Origin: JBCBGF01 sp038526915
GTDB taxonomy: Bacteria > Pseudomonadota > Alphaproteobacteria > Rhodobacterales > Rhodobacteraceae
Assembly: GCA_038526915.1 (NCBI GenBank)
Contig: JBCBGF010000001.1
Span: 310,001-374,000, forward strand
DNA length: 64,000 nucleotides
Direction of reading: 5' to 3'
This document shows, piece after piece, positions 1 to 8,498 of the stretch. Made by a program: the position numbers and the translations under genes. The stretch's first letter is position 1. Every line of letters starts with the position of its first letter. The notes under the pieces were generated by a model. That model did not search any database, was not told the DNA's origin, and saw only the letters and a program-made list of their open reading frames with translations.

Positions 1-2
1 GT

Positions 3-956
3 GACAACCGGTGGGAGCGGGTGATGGCCGCCTATGCCGCGATCCAGCGGGGCGAAGGCGAAAGCGCGGATAGTGCTGAGGCGGCGGTGACGGCCTCCTA
101 TGCCGCCGATGTGTCGGACGAGTTCATCACACCCACCGTGATCAGGGACTATTCCGGCGTGAAAGACGGCGACGGCCTGTTCTTCCTGAACTTCCGCGCC
201 GACCGCGCGCGGGAGATCCTGTTGGCTCTTGCCGACCCCGGTTTCGACAAAGCCGACCGCGATCCGCTGACCCAATGGGCCGCCACCCTCGGCATGGTCG
301 AGTACTCCGACCACCACAACAGCTTCATGGAAACGGTCTTCCCCAAGCGCGATATCGTCAACACGCTCGGCGCCTGGGTCGCCAAACAGGGCCTGCGGCA
401 GTTCCGGCTGGCCGAGACCGAGAAATACCCACATGTCACCTTCTTCCTCAACGGCGGCAAGGAAGACCCCGAACCAGGCGAAGACCGCTTCATGCCGCCC
501 TCGCCCAAGGTCGCGACCTATGACCTGCAGCCCGAGATGTCGGCGGCGGAGGTGACCGCGAAGTTCGTCGAAGCCATCGAGGCGGGATACGACCTGATCG
601 TCACCAACTTCGCCAACCCCGATATGGTAGGGCACACCGGCGATCTGGCCGCTGCGATCGCCGCGTGCGAGGCGGTGGATCAGGGGCTAGGCCAGGTGGT
701 CGCCGCGCTGGAGAAGGCAGGCGGCGCGATGATCGTGACCGCCGACCATGGCAACTGCGAAACCATGGTGGATCCTGACACCGGCAGGCCGCATACCGCG
801 CACACGACGAACCCGGTGCCCGTGATCCTCTATGGCGGGCCGGATGGTGCAGCCCTGCGCGATGGCAAGCTGGCCGATCTCGCACCGACGCTCCTGCACC
901 TGATGGGCCTCGACAAGCCGCCCGAGATGACCGGGGAAAGCCTGATCACCGCATGA
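3..956 (+). CDS. gpmI: 2,3-bisphosphoglycerate-independent phosphoglycerate mutase, 5'-truncated by window edge
   Basis: Glycolytic/gluconeogenic enzyme interconverting 3- and 2-phosphoglycerate with two Mn ions. The frame is open from base 3 and begins with DNRWERVMAAY, a conserved internal segment of the family, so the start lies outside the window. Metal-binding motifs are visible: GHTGD near base 633, ADHGN at 741-755 and AHTTNPVP soon after. About 317 residues of the usual ~505-515 are present; the N-terminal part with the phosphorylated serine is missing. The stop overlaps the next start as ATGA, which suggests translational coupling with the EnvC-like gene. Confidence 0.95.
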   Translation, partial: DNRWERVMAAYAAIQRGEGESADSAEAAVTASYAADVSDEFITPTVIRDYSGVKDGDGLFFLNFRADRAREILLALADPGFDKADRDPLTQWAATLGMVEYSDHHNSFMETVFPKRDIVNTLGAWVAKQGLRQFRLAETEKYPHVTFFLNGGKEDPEPGEDRFMPPSPKVATYDLQPEMSAAEVTAKFVEAIEAGYDLIVTNFANPDMVGHTGDLAAAIAACEAVDQGLGQVVAALEKAGGAMIVTADHGNCETMVDPDTGRPHTAHTTNPVPVILYGGPDGAALRDGKLADLAPTLLHLMGLDKPPEMTGESLITA

Positions 957-2080
957 TCCGCGCCGCTGCCCTTGCCCTGTCCCTTACGCTGGCCGCGCCC
1001 GCTGCAGCTTCCGATGCCGTGACCGCCGCAGAACAGGCGGCCGCAGCGCTTGCCGATGCCGCCGGTCTTCTGTCGCTGTCGGACGGCGCGGGGGATCGCG
1101 TGACAGCGCTCACCACCACGATCCGCGCGTATGAGGATGGGCTAGCCGCCATGCGCCAGGGGATGCGTCAGGTGTCCCTGCGCGAACGCAACCTTCGCAG
1201 CGATCTCGATACGCAATCCGAGGCTCTGTCGCGCCTTCTCGGCGTGATCCAGACGATGCAAACCGCGCCTGAGACGCGCACGCTGCTGCACCCCCAAGGC
1301 CCCGTGGCCTCCGCCCAGTCCGCGATGATCGTGGCCAGCGTCACGCCCGCGATCAGCGACAGGGTCCGCGATCTGCGCGCGCAACTGGAAGAGCTGCAGC
1401 GCCTGCAGACCCTGCAAGACGACGCCCTTCTCACCCTTCAGGCCGGGCTCGATGGGGCGCAGGCCGCCCGCGCCGCACTGAGCCAGGCAATCTCGGACCG
1501 CACCGATATGCCCGAACCGTCGGCCACCGAGGCCGCTACGCTGGAGGCCCTCATCTCCAGCGCCGAAACCCTGCAGGATTTCGCAGGCGTCTTTGCCAGC
1601 GCCAATCTGACCCAGGCCCAGCGCGTCGCGTCCGATTTCGCCACGGCCAAGGGCACGCTGCCAATGCCAACCCCCGGCACCATTATCGCCGGCTACAATG
1701 CCCCCGACGCCGCAGGTTTGCGTCGCCCCGGCATTCTGATTGCGACAGAGCCGCGCGCCCTGGTCACTGCACCCTGGTCGGCCACGATCCGCTATGTCGG
1801 CCCGCTGTTGGACTATGGCCAAGTCGTGATCCTGGAACCCGAGGCGGGGTTTTTGCTGATCCTGTCGGGCCTTAGGGAGGCTTACGGGGCAGTCGGCATG
1901 GTGGTTGAACAAGGTGCGCCCCTGGGCCTGATGGGGGGCGATGCCCCCAGTGCACAACAGATTTTGATCGACACTTCAGAAGGGGCCGGTCAAGATCGGC
2001 CCGAAACGCTCTATATGGAATTGAGGCAAGGCCAAGACCCGGTCGATCCGGCCGATTGGTTTGCCCTTGCAGCAAGGTAG
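953..2080 (+). CDS. EnvC-like murein hydrolase activator with degenerate LytM domain
   Basis: 375 residues: signal peptide about 1-19 (cleavage after AAAS), a long Ala/Leu/Gln-rich coiled coil about 20-190, and a C-terminal M23/LytM-like domain about 230-370. The Zn ligands of active M23 peptidases are absent. The position normally held by the catalytic His reads LEPEAG, and the usual LHFE-type motif reads LYMELR. Catalytically dead EnvC proteins activate periplasmic amidases during septum splitting; that role is inferred here from the family. It sits in a gpmI-envC-ctpA run common in proteobacteria. The start is fixed by the ATGA overlap with gpmI. Confidence 0.85.
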   Translation: MIRAAALALSLTLAAPAAASDAVTAAEQAAAALADAAGLLSLSDGAGDRVTALTTTIRAYEDGLAAMRQGMRQVSLRERNLRSDLDTQSEALSRLLGVIQTMQTAPETRTLLHPQGPVASAQSAMIVASVTPAISDRVRDLRAQLEELQRLQTLQDDALLTLQAGLDGAQAARAALSQAISDRTDMPEPSATEAATLEALISSAETLQDFAGVFASANLTQAQRVASDFATAKGTLPMPTPGTIIAGYNAPDAAGLRRPGILIATEPRALVTAPWSATIRYVGPLLDYGQVVILEPEAGFLLILSGLREAYGAVGMVVEQGAPLGLMGGDAPSAQQILIDTSEGAGQDRPETLYMELRQGQDPVDPADWFALAAR

Positions 2081-2087
2081 GAACGGG

Positions 2088-3422
2088 ATGATGAAAAAGT
2101 TTGTACTCGCGGCCGCAGGCGGTGCTTTGGCCAGTGTGATCGTCACCACGCAGATCGCCGGCCCCCTGATCGCGCAAGAGGCCGATCGCAAGGCGTCGGT
2201 CTATGAACAGCTCGATCTGTTTGGCGATATTTTTGAACGTATCCGCGCGCAATATGTGGAAGACGTCGATGAGGAAGAACTGATCGAAGCGGCCATCAAC
2301 GGCATGCTGACGTCGCTCGATCCGCATTCCAGCTATTTGTCACCCAACGATGCGCAGGCGATGCGGATCCAGACGCGGGGCGAATTCGGTGGCTTGGGGA
2401 TCGAGGTCACGCAGGAAGAAGGCTACGTCAAAGTGGTGGCCCCGATGGATGGAACGCCTGCCGACGATGCGGGTGTCGAGGCGGGCGACTTCATCACCCA
2501 TGTCGATGGCGAAAGCGTGCTGGGCCTGACGCTGGATGACGCGGTCGAGATGATGCGCGGGCCGGTCGGATCCGAGATCATCGTGACGATCGTGCGCGAA
2601 GGCGTGGACGATCCTTTTGACGTGTCGATCATCCGCGACACGATCAAACTGACGGCTGTGCGCACCCGGACGGTGGGGGACACAGTCGTCCTGCGCGTGA
2701 CCACGTTCAACGATCAGACCTATGTGAACATGAAAGACGGCCTGGAACGCGAGATTGAGGCTGCGGGCGGGCTCGACAACATCAATGGCGTGGTCGTGGA
2801 TCTGCGCAACAACCCCGGTGGGCTGCTGACCCAGTCGATCCGGGTATCGGATGCCTTCCTGGATGCGGGTGAGATCGTTTCTACCCGGGGCCGCGATCCG
2901 GCGGATGGCGATCGGTTCAACGCAACCGAAGGTGATATCATCGACGGCAAGCCGATTGTCGTGCTGATCAACGGCGGGTCGGCCTCGGCGTCCGAGATTG
3001 TAGCCGGCGCCTTGCAGGATCACCGCCGCGCGATTGTCATCGGCACAAAAAGCTTTGGCAAAGGCTCGGTTCAGACGGTGATGCCCCTGCGGCAGGAGGG
3101 TGCGATGCGCCTGACCACCGCGCGGTATTACACCCCGTCGGGCCGGTCGATCCAGGCGCTGGGCATTTCGCCTGATATCGTCGTGGAACAACCGCCCCGC
3201 CTGCCCGAGACGGAAGAAGATGACGCGCGTCCGGGCCGGTCAGAGGCGGATCTGCGGGGCAGCCTGGGTAATGACAGCCTGTCCGAAGACGAACGCCGCC
3301 AGATCGAGGCGGATCGGGAAAAGGCCGAAGCCGCCGCCGAGTTGCGAAGTGAGGATTATCAGCTGGCCTATGCCATCGACATCCTTAAGGGTCTGAGCGC
3401 CCTGGTACCCGGCGCGGAATAA
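2088..3422 (+). CDS. ctpA: Carboxyl-terminal processing protease, S41 family
   Basis: 444 residues. The frame could extend to a TTG at 2061 inside the previous gene, but tandem ATGs at 2088/2091 follow an AGG-rich site and give a normal N-terminal membrane/signal segment (residues 3-25). A PDZ domain spans about 85-170 and the S41 domain about 195-370. The Ser/Lys dyad is visible: S300 in GSASASEI and K325 in SFGKGSVQ, 25 residues apart as in Bacillus CtpA. The C-terminal 60 residues are charged and low complexity. It probably trims or degrades periplasmic proteins; the EnvC-like neighbour is consistent with a cell-wall role. Confidence 0.93.
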   Translation: MMKKFVLAAAGGALASVIVTTQIAGPLIAQEADRKASVYEQLDLFGDIFERIRAQYVEDVDEEELIEAAINGMLTSLDPHSSYLSPNDAQAMRIQTRGEFGGLGIEVTQEEGYVKVVAPMDGTPADDAGVEAGDFITHVDGESVLGLTLDDAVEMMRGPVGSEIIVTIVREGVDDPFDVSIIRDTIKLTAVRTRTVGDTVVLRVTTFNDQTYVNMKDGLEREIEAAGGLDNINGVVVDLRNNPGGLLTQSIRVSDAFLDAGEIVSTRGRDPADGDRFNATEGDIIDGKPIVVLINGGSASASEIVAGALQDHRRAIVIGTKSFGKGSVQTVMPLRQEGAMRLTTARYYTPSGRSIQALGISPDIVVEQPPRLPETEEDDARPGRSEADLRGSLGNDSLSEDERRQIEADREKAEAAAELRSEDYQLAYAIDILKGLSALVPGAE

Positions 3423-3455
3423 AGGGGCCGGGGCACACCCGCCCCGGTCGCGAGC

Positions 3456-3935
3456 ATGACCCCAGAAGAAAAAGCCGCCCTGCCCTATCGCCGTTGTGTC
3501 GGTGTGGCGTTGATGAATGCCCAAGGGCACATTTTCGCGGGCGAACGCATCGACACACCCGGCGCCTGGCAAATGCCACAGGGCGGCATCGATCCGGGCG
3601 AAAGCCCCGAAGACGCCGCCTTACGCGAGCTTTGGGAAGAGACCGGTGTTGAGGGGAAATCAGTGTCTATTGTGGGGGAAACCCCGGGTTGGATCCCCTA
3701 TGACCTGCCCGATGATTTGATCGGCAAAGTCTGGAAGGGGCGCTATCGCGGGCAGGAACAACGCTGGTTCCTGATGCGGTTTTCAGGCCAAGACAGCGAT
3801 ATCAACATCGTCACCGACCATCCGGAGTTTTCCGCCTGGCAATGGCTCGTCCCGCACGATCTGCTGGCGAAAATCGTGCCCTTCAAGCGCGATGTCTACG
3901 CCCAGGTCCTTGGGCATTTCGCAGACCACCTCTAG
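3456..3935 (+). CDS. rppH: RNA pyrophosphohydrolase (Nudix)
   Basis: 159 residues, the normal length for the family. It removes pyrophosphate from 5'-triphosphate mRNA ends and so triggers RNase E decay. The Nudix box covers residues 43-65, beginning GGIDPGESPEDAA and continuing RELWEETGV, with the metal-binding glutamates E58, E61 and E62. The N-terminus YRRCVGVALMN is typical of RppH/IalA rather than of sugar-nucleotide Nudix enzymes. It follows ctpA after 33 bases and is probably cotranscribed. Confidence 0.93.
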   Translation: MTPEEKAALPYRRCVGVALMNAQGHIFAGERIDTPGAWQMPQGGIDPGESPEDAALRELWEETGVEGKSVSIVGETPGWIPYDLPDDLIGKVWKGRYRGQEQRWFLMRFSGQDSDINIVTDHPEFSAWQWLVPHDLLAKIVPFKRDVYAQVLGHFADHL

Positions 3936-3975
3936 CCCCTTTCGCTACCCGCGGGTCACGGGTACACCCGGGCCC

Positions 3976-4830
3976 ATGAAGCAAAAGATCGATACCAAGG
4001 CCATCGGGCTGGATGTGGGGCTGGCATTCATTCGCTGGCTGACCGGGGCGGAAAACCTGCACTATGGGCTGTGGACAGGGCTTGAGGTCAGCGCTGGCAA
4101 TCTGCGCCAGGCGCAAGAGGCCTACACAACCAAGCTGTTCGAACTGCTGCCCGACGGCCCGCTTAAGATCCTTGATGTGGGCGGCGGTGCGGGGGAGACG
4201 GCAAAAAAGCTCACTGCGCTGGGCCATGATGTCGATATCGTGGTCCCCTCGGCCTTTCTGGCCGGACGCTGCCGCGAGAACGCGCCCAAGGCCCGCGTGC
4301 ATGAGATGATGTACGAGGATTTTGCCGGGGAAGATGGCAGTTTCGACCTCGTCCTGTTCTCGGAAAGCTTCCAATACATCCCGCTGAGCGAAAGCCTCCC
4401 CATCTCTGCCCGGCTCTTGAAGCCCGGCGGGCACCTCATCCTGTCGGACTGCTTCCGATCAGAGGCGTTCAAAATGGGCCACCTGCATCAACCCGGCGGC
4501 GGCCACGCTATCGAGAAGTTCCGCGCCGCGCTGGGTGACAGCACTTTTTCGGTCATCTCCGAAGAGGACATCACCGCCGCTGTCTCCCCCTCGATTGACC
4601 TGGAACAGGCTCTATTCCACGTCTTTGGCCTCGCCATCACCCGGATCGACACCGAGTTGACGGACAAACGCCCCAAGTCGCGCTGGCTCTTGAACCGCGC
4701 CTATCGGCTGATCCTCAGCCAGCGTCGCCGAGACAAGCTGCACCAGCGGCTGATGGAGCATACGCGCACGGCAGAAGCTTTCGAGACCTATAACCGCTAT
4801 CTGATGATGAAGCTGCGGAAGCCTGAGTAA
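3976..4830 (+). CDS. Class I SAM-dependent methyltransferase, substrate unknown
   Basis: 284 residues from the ATG at 3976; an in-frame ATG at 3892 would overlap rppH and add a non-homologous-looking leader. SAM motif I is ILDVGGGAGETA (65-76), and the post-motif region FDLVLFSESFQYIPL with LLKPGGHLILSD matches Methyltransf_11/25 folds. The basic C-terminus (RRRDKLHQRL) and helical tail carry no recognisable domain. The substrate cannot be told from sequence; ubiquinone/sterol-type small-molecule methylation is only one possibility. It lies between rppH and the repair polymerase with no functional link visible. Confidence 0.75.
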   Translation: MKQKIDTKAIGLDVGLAFIRWLTGAENLHYGLWTGLEVSAGNLRQAQEAYTTKLFELLPDGPLKILDVGGGAGETAKKLTALGHDVDIVVPSAFLAGRCRENAPKARVHEMMYEDFAGEDGSFDLVLFSESFQYIPLSESLPISARLLKPGGHLILSDCFRSEAFKMGHLHQPGGGHAIEKFRAALGDSTFSVISEEDITAAVSPSIDLEQALFHVFGLAITRIDTELTDKRPKSRWLLNRAYRLILSQRRRDKLHQRLMEHTRTAEAFETYNRYLMMKLRKPE

Positions 4831-4857
4831 GGGCGCGCATCTTCGGACTCCAAATGA

Positions 4858-4872
4858 GAACAAAAGGTGAAT
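4858..4872 (+). promoter_or_regulatory. Putative LexA (SOS) box upstream of imuC
   Basis: GAAC-N7-GAAT: half-sites at 4858-4861 and 4869-4872 with a 7-base spacer. The alphaproteobacterial LexA consensus is GAAC-N7-GAAC (equivalently GTTC-N7-GTTC), so 7 of 8 positions match. It lies 15 bases upstream of the chosen imuC start at 4887, where LexA would block transcription. Error-prone imuC/dnaE2 genes are classic SOS genes in this class. Confidence 0.6.
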
Positions 4873-4886
4873 ATACTCACCGACTC

Positions 4887-7793
4887 ATGATGGCCGAGCT
4901 GAACATAACCTCGAACTTCACGTTCCTCACCGGGGGTTCCCACCCTGAGGAGTATATGCGCCGTGCGGCCTATCTGGGGCTGCGGGCCATCGCGATTGCC
5001 GATGAGAACACGGTCGCGGGGATCGTGCGCGCCCATACGGAGGCACGCGAGATTGCGCGGGCGGTACAGTTGCGGCGGAAAGAACCGCTGATCGGACCGC
5101 CAGCCCCGGACCACCTGCCGAAACCGCCCTCCGCCGATATCTACAACGCCCCCCGCCTGATCCCCGGCGTGCGGATCGTACTGCAGAACGGGTTTACCGC
5201 AGTGGTGCTCCCCCGCGACCGCGCGGCCTGGGGGCGGCTTTGTCGCTTGATCTCCACCGGGCGGCTAAGGGCGGAAAAGGGCACATGCCAGCTTCGGATG
5301 GAGGATCTGCTCGAGTGGGCCGAGGGGCAGGAGATGCTGCTGATCCCCACCCGGCTCACCCATGGCCGCTGGTCCGATGAAGCCAGCCGCCTGATCCGCC
5401 GCTTCGGGCCGCACTGCCACCTGATGCTCTCCCCGCGCTATGATGGCGAAGACGCCGCCCGCTTCGACAAGCTCGCAAAACTGGCCGAAACCCTCGGAAT
5501 AGACACAGTTGCCAGCGCCGCCCCCCTCATGCACCACGGCCGCCGCCGCAAGCTGACCGATGTGCTGACTGCCGTGCGGGAAGGATTGCGGGTGGATGAA
5601 CTCGGCCGCGCCGCACTCGCCAATGCCGAACAACGCCTCCGCTCAGAGTCAGAACTCCGCCGCATCCTCGGCCCCCACGCCGACGCCGTCACCCGCGCCG
5701 GCCAAATCGCCGACAAACTCACCTTCTCCCTAGATGAGCTGCGCTACGAATACCCCTCGGAAATCGCCGATGGCGAAAGCCCGACCGACCGCCTGCGCCG
5801 CCTGTCTTACGCAGGCCTCAAATGGCGCTACCCCTACGGCGCGCCCGACCGGGTCAAAACCCTGCTCGAACACGAACTCACCCTCATCGCCAAACTCAAG
5901 TATGAGCCCTACTTCCTCACCGTCCACGACGTGGTCGCCTTCGCCCGCTCCCGCAACATCCTTTGCCAGGGGCGCGGGTCGGCGGCGAACTCGGTCGTCT
6001 GCTACTGCCTAGGCGTCACCTCTGTCTCGCCTGAGATCGGCACGATGGTGTTTGAACGCTTCGTCTCCGAGGCGCGCGATGAACCCCCCGACATCGACGT
6101 CGATTTCGAACACGAACGCCGCGAAGAGGTGATCCAGCACATCTACGAACGCTACGGCCGCCACCGCGCGGGCCTCTGCGCCACCGTCATCCACTATCGC
6201 GGCAAGCGCGCGATCCGCGAGGTGGGCAAGGCGATGGGCCTGTCGGAAGACACTATTTCGGCGATTTCCTCCCAACTCTGGGGGTTTTTCTCGACCAACG
6301 GCCTCGAAGACGAACGCCTGCGCGAAATCGGGCTCGATCCGTCCGACCGCCGCCTCGCCCAGACGATGGAACTGATCTACGAAATCCAGGGCTTCCCCCG
6401 GCACCTGAGCCAGCACGTGGGCGGGTTCATCATGACCGAGGGGCGTTTGGACGAACTGGTGCCGGTGGAAAACGCGACCATGGAGGACCGCACCGTCATC
6501 CCCTGGGACAAGGACGATATCGACAGCCTGGGCATCCTGAAGGTCGATATCCTGGCGCTGGGCATGCTCAGCTGCATCCGCAAGGCGTTCGAACTGATCG
6601 GGCGGCACCACCAGATCGACTATACGCTGGCGACGCTGCCGCCCGAGGACCCGGACGTCTACGACATGCTCTGCAAGGCGGATTCCTTAGGTGTCTTCCA
6701 GGTCGAAAGCCGCGCGCAGATGAACTTCCTGCCCCGAATGCGCCCGCGCACCTTCTATGATCTGGTGATCCAGGTCGCCATCATCCGCCCCGGCCCGATC
6801 CAGGGCGACATGGTCCACCCCTTCATCCGCCGCCGCAACGGCGAGGAAGAGGTGAGCTTTCCGTCCGACGAGCTGGGCACGGTGTTGGGCAAAACCCTCG
6901 GCGTGCCGCTGTTCCAGGAACAGGCCATGCAAATCGCCATCGTCGGGGCAGGCTTCACCCCCGAAGAGGCCGACCGTCTGCGCCGATCCCTCGCCACCTT
7001 CAAGAAACACGGCAATATTAGCGAGTTTCGGGGGCGGTTCCTCAAGGGGATGCTGGCCAAAGGCTATGACGAAGACTTCGCCGAACGCTGTTTCAGCCAG
7101 ATCGAGGGCTTCGGCTCCTACGGTTTCCCCGAAAGCCACGCGGCCAGTTTCGCGCTTCTCGTCTATGCCTCAAGCTGGCTCAAACGCCACCACCCCGGCA
7201 TCTTCGCCTGCGCCCTGCTCAATTCCCAACCCATGGGCTTCTACGCCCCCGCCCAGATCGTGCGCGACGCTCGAGAACACGGGGTCGAGGTGCGCCCGAT
7301 CTGCATCAACGCCAGCTATTGGGACAACGTGATGGAGCCTGATGGCAAAGGCGGCCTGGCCCTGCGCCTCGGCTTCCGCCAGATCAAGGCCATGCGCGAG
7401 GAAGAGGCCGCCTGGATCGCCGCCGCGCGCGGCAACGGATACCAAAGCGTCGAAGACGTCTGGCGCCGCGCCGGAATCGACCCGCGCAGCCTGCGCCGGT
7501 TGGCCGAGGCGGATGTGTTTGCCACCCTCGGCATGACCCGACGAGAAGCGCTTTGGGACGCACGCGCGATTGGGGCGGCAAAGCCCCTGCCCCTGTTCGG
7601 GGGGGATCTCGACGGTGAGGGCATCGTAGAGCCCACCGCTTACCTGCCCGCGATGACCGAAGGCGAGGAAGTGGTGGAGGATTACGTGGCCATGCGGCTG
7701 ACCTTGCGCAAACACCCCATGGCGTTTTTGCGGGAGAGGCTTACGCCTCCTGACATGCCCTGTCAGTTGTCCTCAGATAGGCTCTCCCCATGA
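4887..7793 (+). CDS. imuC: Error-prone DNA polymerase ImuC/DnaE2, lacking the C-terminal OB-fold region
   Basis: 968 residues; translesion polymerase of the SOS response. An ATG at 4854 is in frame, but the LexA-like box overlaps it, and the family N-terminus (AELNITSNFTFLTGGSHPEE) starts at 4887/4890. It has a PHP domain 1-200, a Pol III alpha palm with PDIDVDF (catalytic D402 and D404, plus D406), and fingers/helix-hairpin-helix to about 930. After LRKHPMAFLRERL the protein runs into a short unrelated tail and stops. Family members usually continue about 100 residues through an OB-fold. No imuA or imuB is adjacent, unlike the usual cassette. The stop overlaps tag as ATGA. Confidence 0.9.
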   Translation: MMAELNITSNFTFLTGGSHPEEYMRRAAYLGLRAIAIADENTVAGIVRAHTEAREIARAVQLRRKEPLIGPPAPDHLPKPPSADIYNAPRLIPGVRIVLQNGFTAVVLPRDRAAWGRLCRLISTGRLRAEKGTCQLRMEDLLEWAEGQEMLLIPTRLTHGRWSDEASRLIRRFGPHCHLMLSPRYDGEDAARFDKLAKLAETLGIDTVASAAPLMHHGRRRKLTDVLTAVREGLRVDELGRAALANAEQRLRSESELRRILGPHADAVTRAGQIADKLTFSLDELRYEYPSEIADGESPTDRLRRLSYAGLKWRYPYGAPDRVKTLLEHELTLIAKLKYEPYFLTVHDVVAFARSRNILCQGRGSAANSVVCYCLGVTSVSPEIGTMVFERFVSEARDEPPDIDVDFEHERREEVIQHIYERYGRHRAGLCATVIHYRGKRAIREVGKAMGLSEDTISAISSQLWGFFSTNGLEDERLREIGLDPSDRRLAQTMELIYEIQGFPRHLSQHVGGFIMTEGRLDELVPVENATMEDRTVIPWDKDDIDSLGILKVDILALGMLSCIRKAFELIGRHHQIDYTLATLPPEDPDVYDMLCKADSLGVFQVESRAQMNFLPRMRPRTFYDLVIQVAIIRPGPIQGDMVHPFIRRRNGEEEVSFPSDELGTVLGKTLGVPLFQEQAMQIAIVGAGFTPEEADRLRRSLATFKKHGNISEFRGRFLKGMLAKGYDEDFAERCFSQIEGFGSYGFPESHAASFALLVYASSWLKRHHPGIFACALLNSQPMGFYAPAQIVRDAREHGVEVRPICINASYWDNVMEPDGKGGLALRLGFRQIKAMREEEAAWIAAARGNGYQSVEDVWRRAGIDPRSLRRLAEADVFATLGMTRREALWDARAIGAAKPLPLFGGDLDGEGIVEPTAYLPAMTEGEEVVEDYVAMRLTLRKHPMAFLRERLTPPDMPCQLSSDRLSP

Positions 7794-8356
7794 CCATCGA
7801 CGACAAACCCCGCTGCTTCGGCTCAAACTCCGAGCTCTACGCCCACTACCACGACACAGAATGGGGCGTGCCGGTGCATGACGACCGGATGCTATTCGAA
7901 ATGCTGATCCTCGAAGGCGCCCATGCAGGGCTCAGCTGGGAGACGGTGCTGCGCAAGCGCGCGGGGTATCGCGCGGTGTTCCATGGGTTCGATGTGGACC
8001 GCGTGGCGGCCATGACCGACACCGAACTCGCCGACGCCCTGCAGAACCCCGCCATCGTCCGCCACAAGCAAAAGGTCGCCTCCACCCGAAAGAACGCGCA
8101 GGTCTTTCAGGCGATTCAGCGCGAAGCAGGGTCTTTCGACGCTTATCTCTGGGACTGGGTGAAAGGCCACACGCTGATTGGGGACTGGGCAACGACCGAC
8201 GATATCCCGGCCAAGACAGATATCAGCGACGCCCTGTCAAAAGACCTCAAGAAACGCGGCATGAGCTTCGTCGGCTCCACCATCATCTACGCCTACATGC
8301 AGGCAGTGGGGCTGGTAAACGACCACGCGCGGACGTGTTGGAAACATGGGGGTTAA
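7790..8356 (+). CDS. tag: DNA-3-methyladenine glycosylase I
   Basis: 188 residues, the usual size. It excises 3-methyladenine from alkylated DNA in the first step of base excision repair. The Zn-binding residues fit the family: C9 and H21 in the N-terminal part, and a His and a Cys in the closing NDHARTCWKH. The helix-hairpin-helix core includes GAHAGLSWETVLRKR, with the conserved Glu of the substrate pocket. Its start overlaps the imuC stop by 4 bases, so two lesion-handling genes may be translated from one SOS-inducible message. Confidence 0.95.
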   Translation: MTIDDKPRCFGSNSELYAHYHDTEWGVPVHDDRMLFEMLILEGAHAGLSWETVLRKRAGYRAVFHGFDVDRVAAMTDTELADALQNPAIVRHKQKVASTRKNAQVFQAIQREAGSFDAYLWDWVKGHTLIGDWATTDDIPAKTDISDALSKDLKKRGMSFVGSTIIYAYMQAVGLVNDHARTCWKHGG

Positions 8357-8410
8357 GTCACGCTGGTTCTACCAGCTGAGGGCAGCGTCGGCACGCCGGG
8401 GAGGTGCGAA

Positions 8411-8460
8411 AGCGCCGCCCCGGGGGGGCGGGACGGCGCTGCCCGGCCTGTCGGCCGGGC
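8411..8460. terminator. Tandem hairpins between convergent tag and transglycosylase genes
   Basis: Two adjacent GC-rich inverted repeats fill the gap. In the first, 8411-8422 pairs with 8429-8440 (11 of 12 pairs) around a six-G loop. In the second, 8441-8448 pairs perfectly with 8453-8460 around TGTC. There is no clear T-tract on either side. Sitting between convergent genes, they may stop transcription from both directions or may be a dispersed palindromic element. Confidence 0.5.
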
Positions 8461-8498
8461 GAAGACATACTGCAATGCGCCGAGACTAGAGAAAGTGC

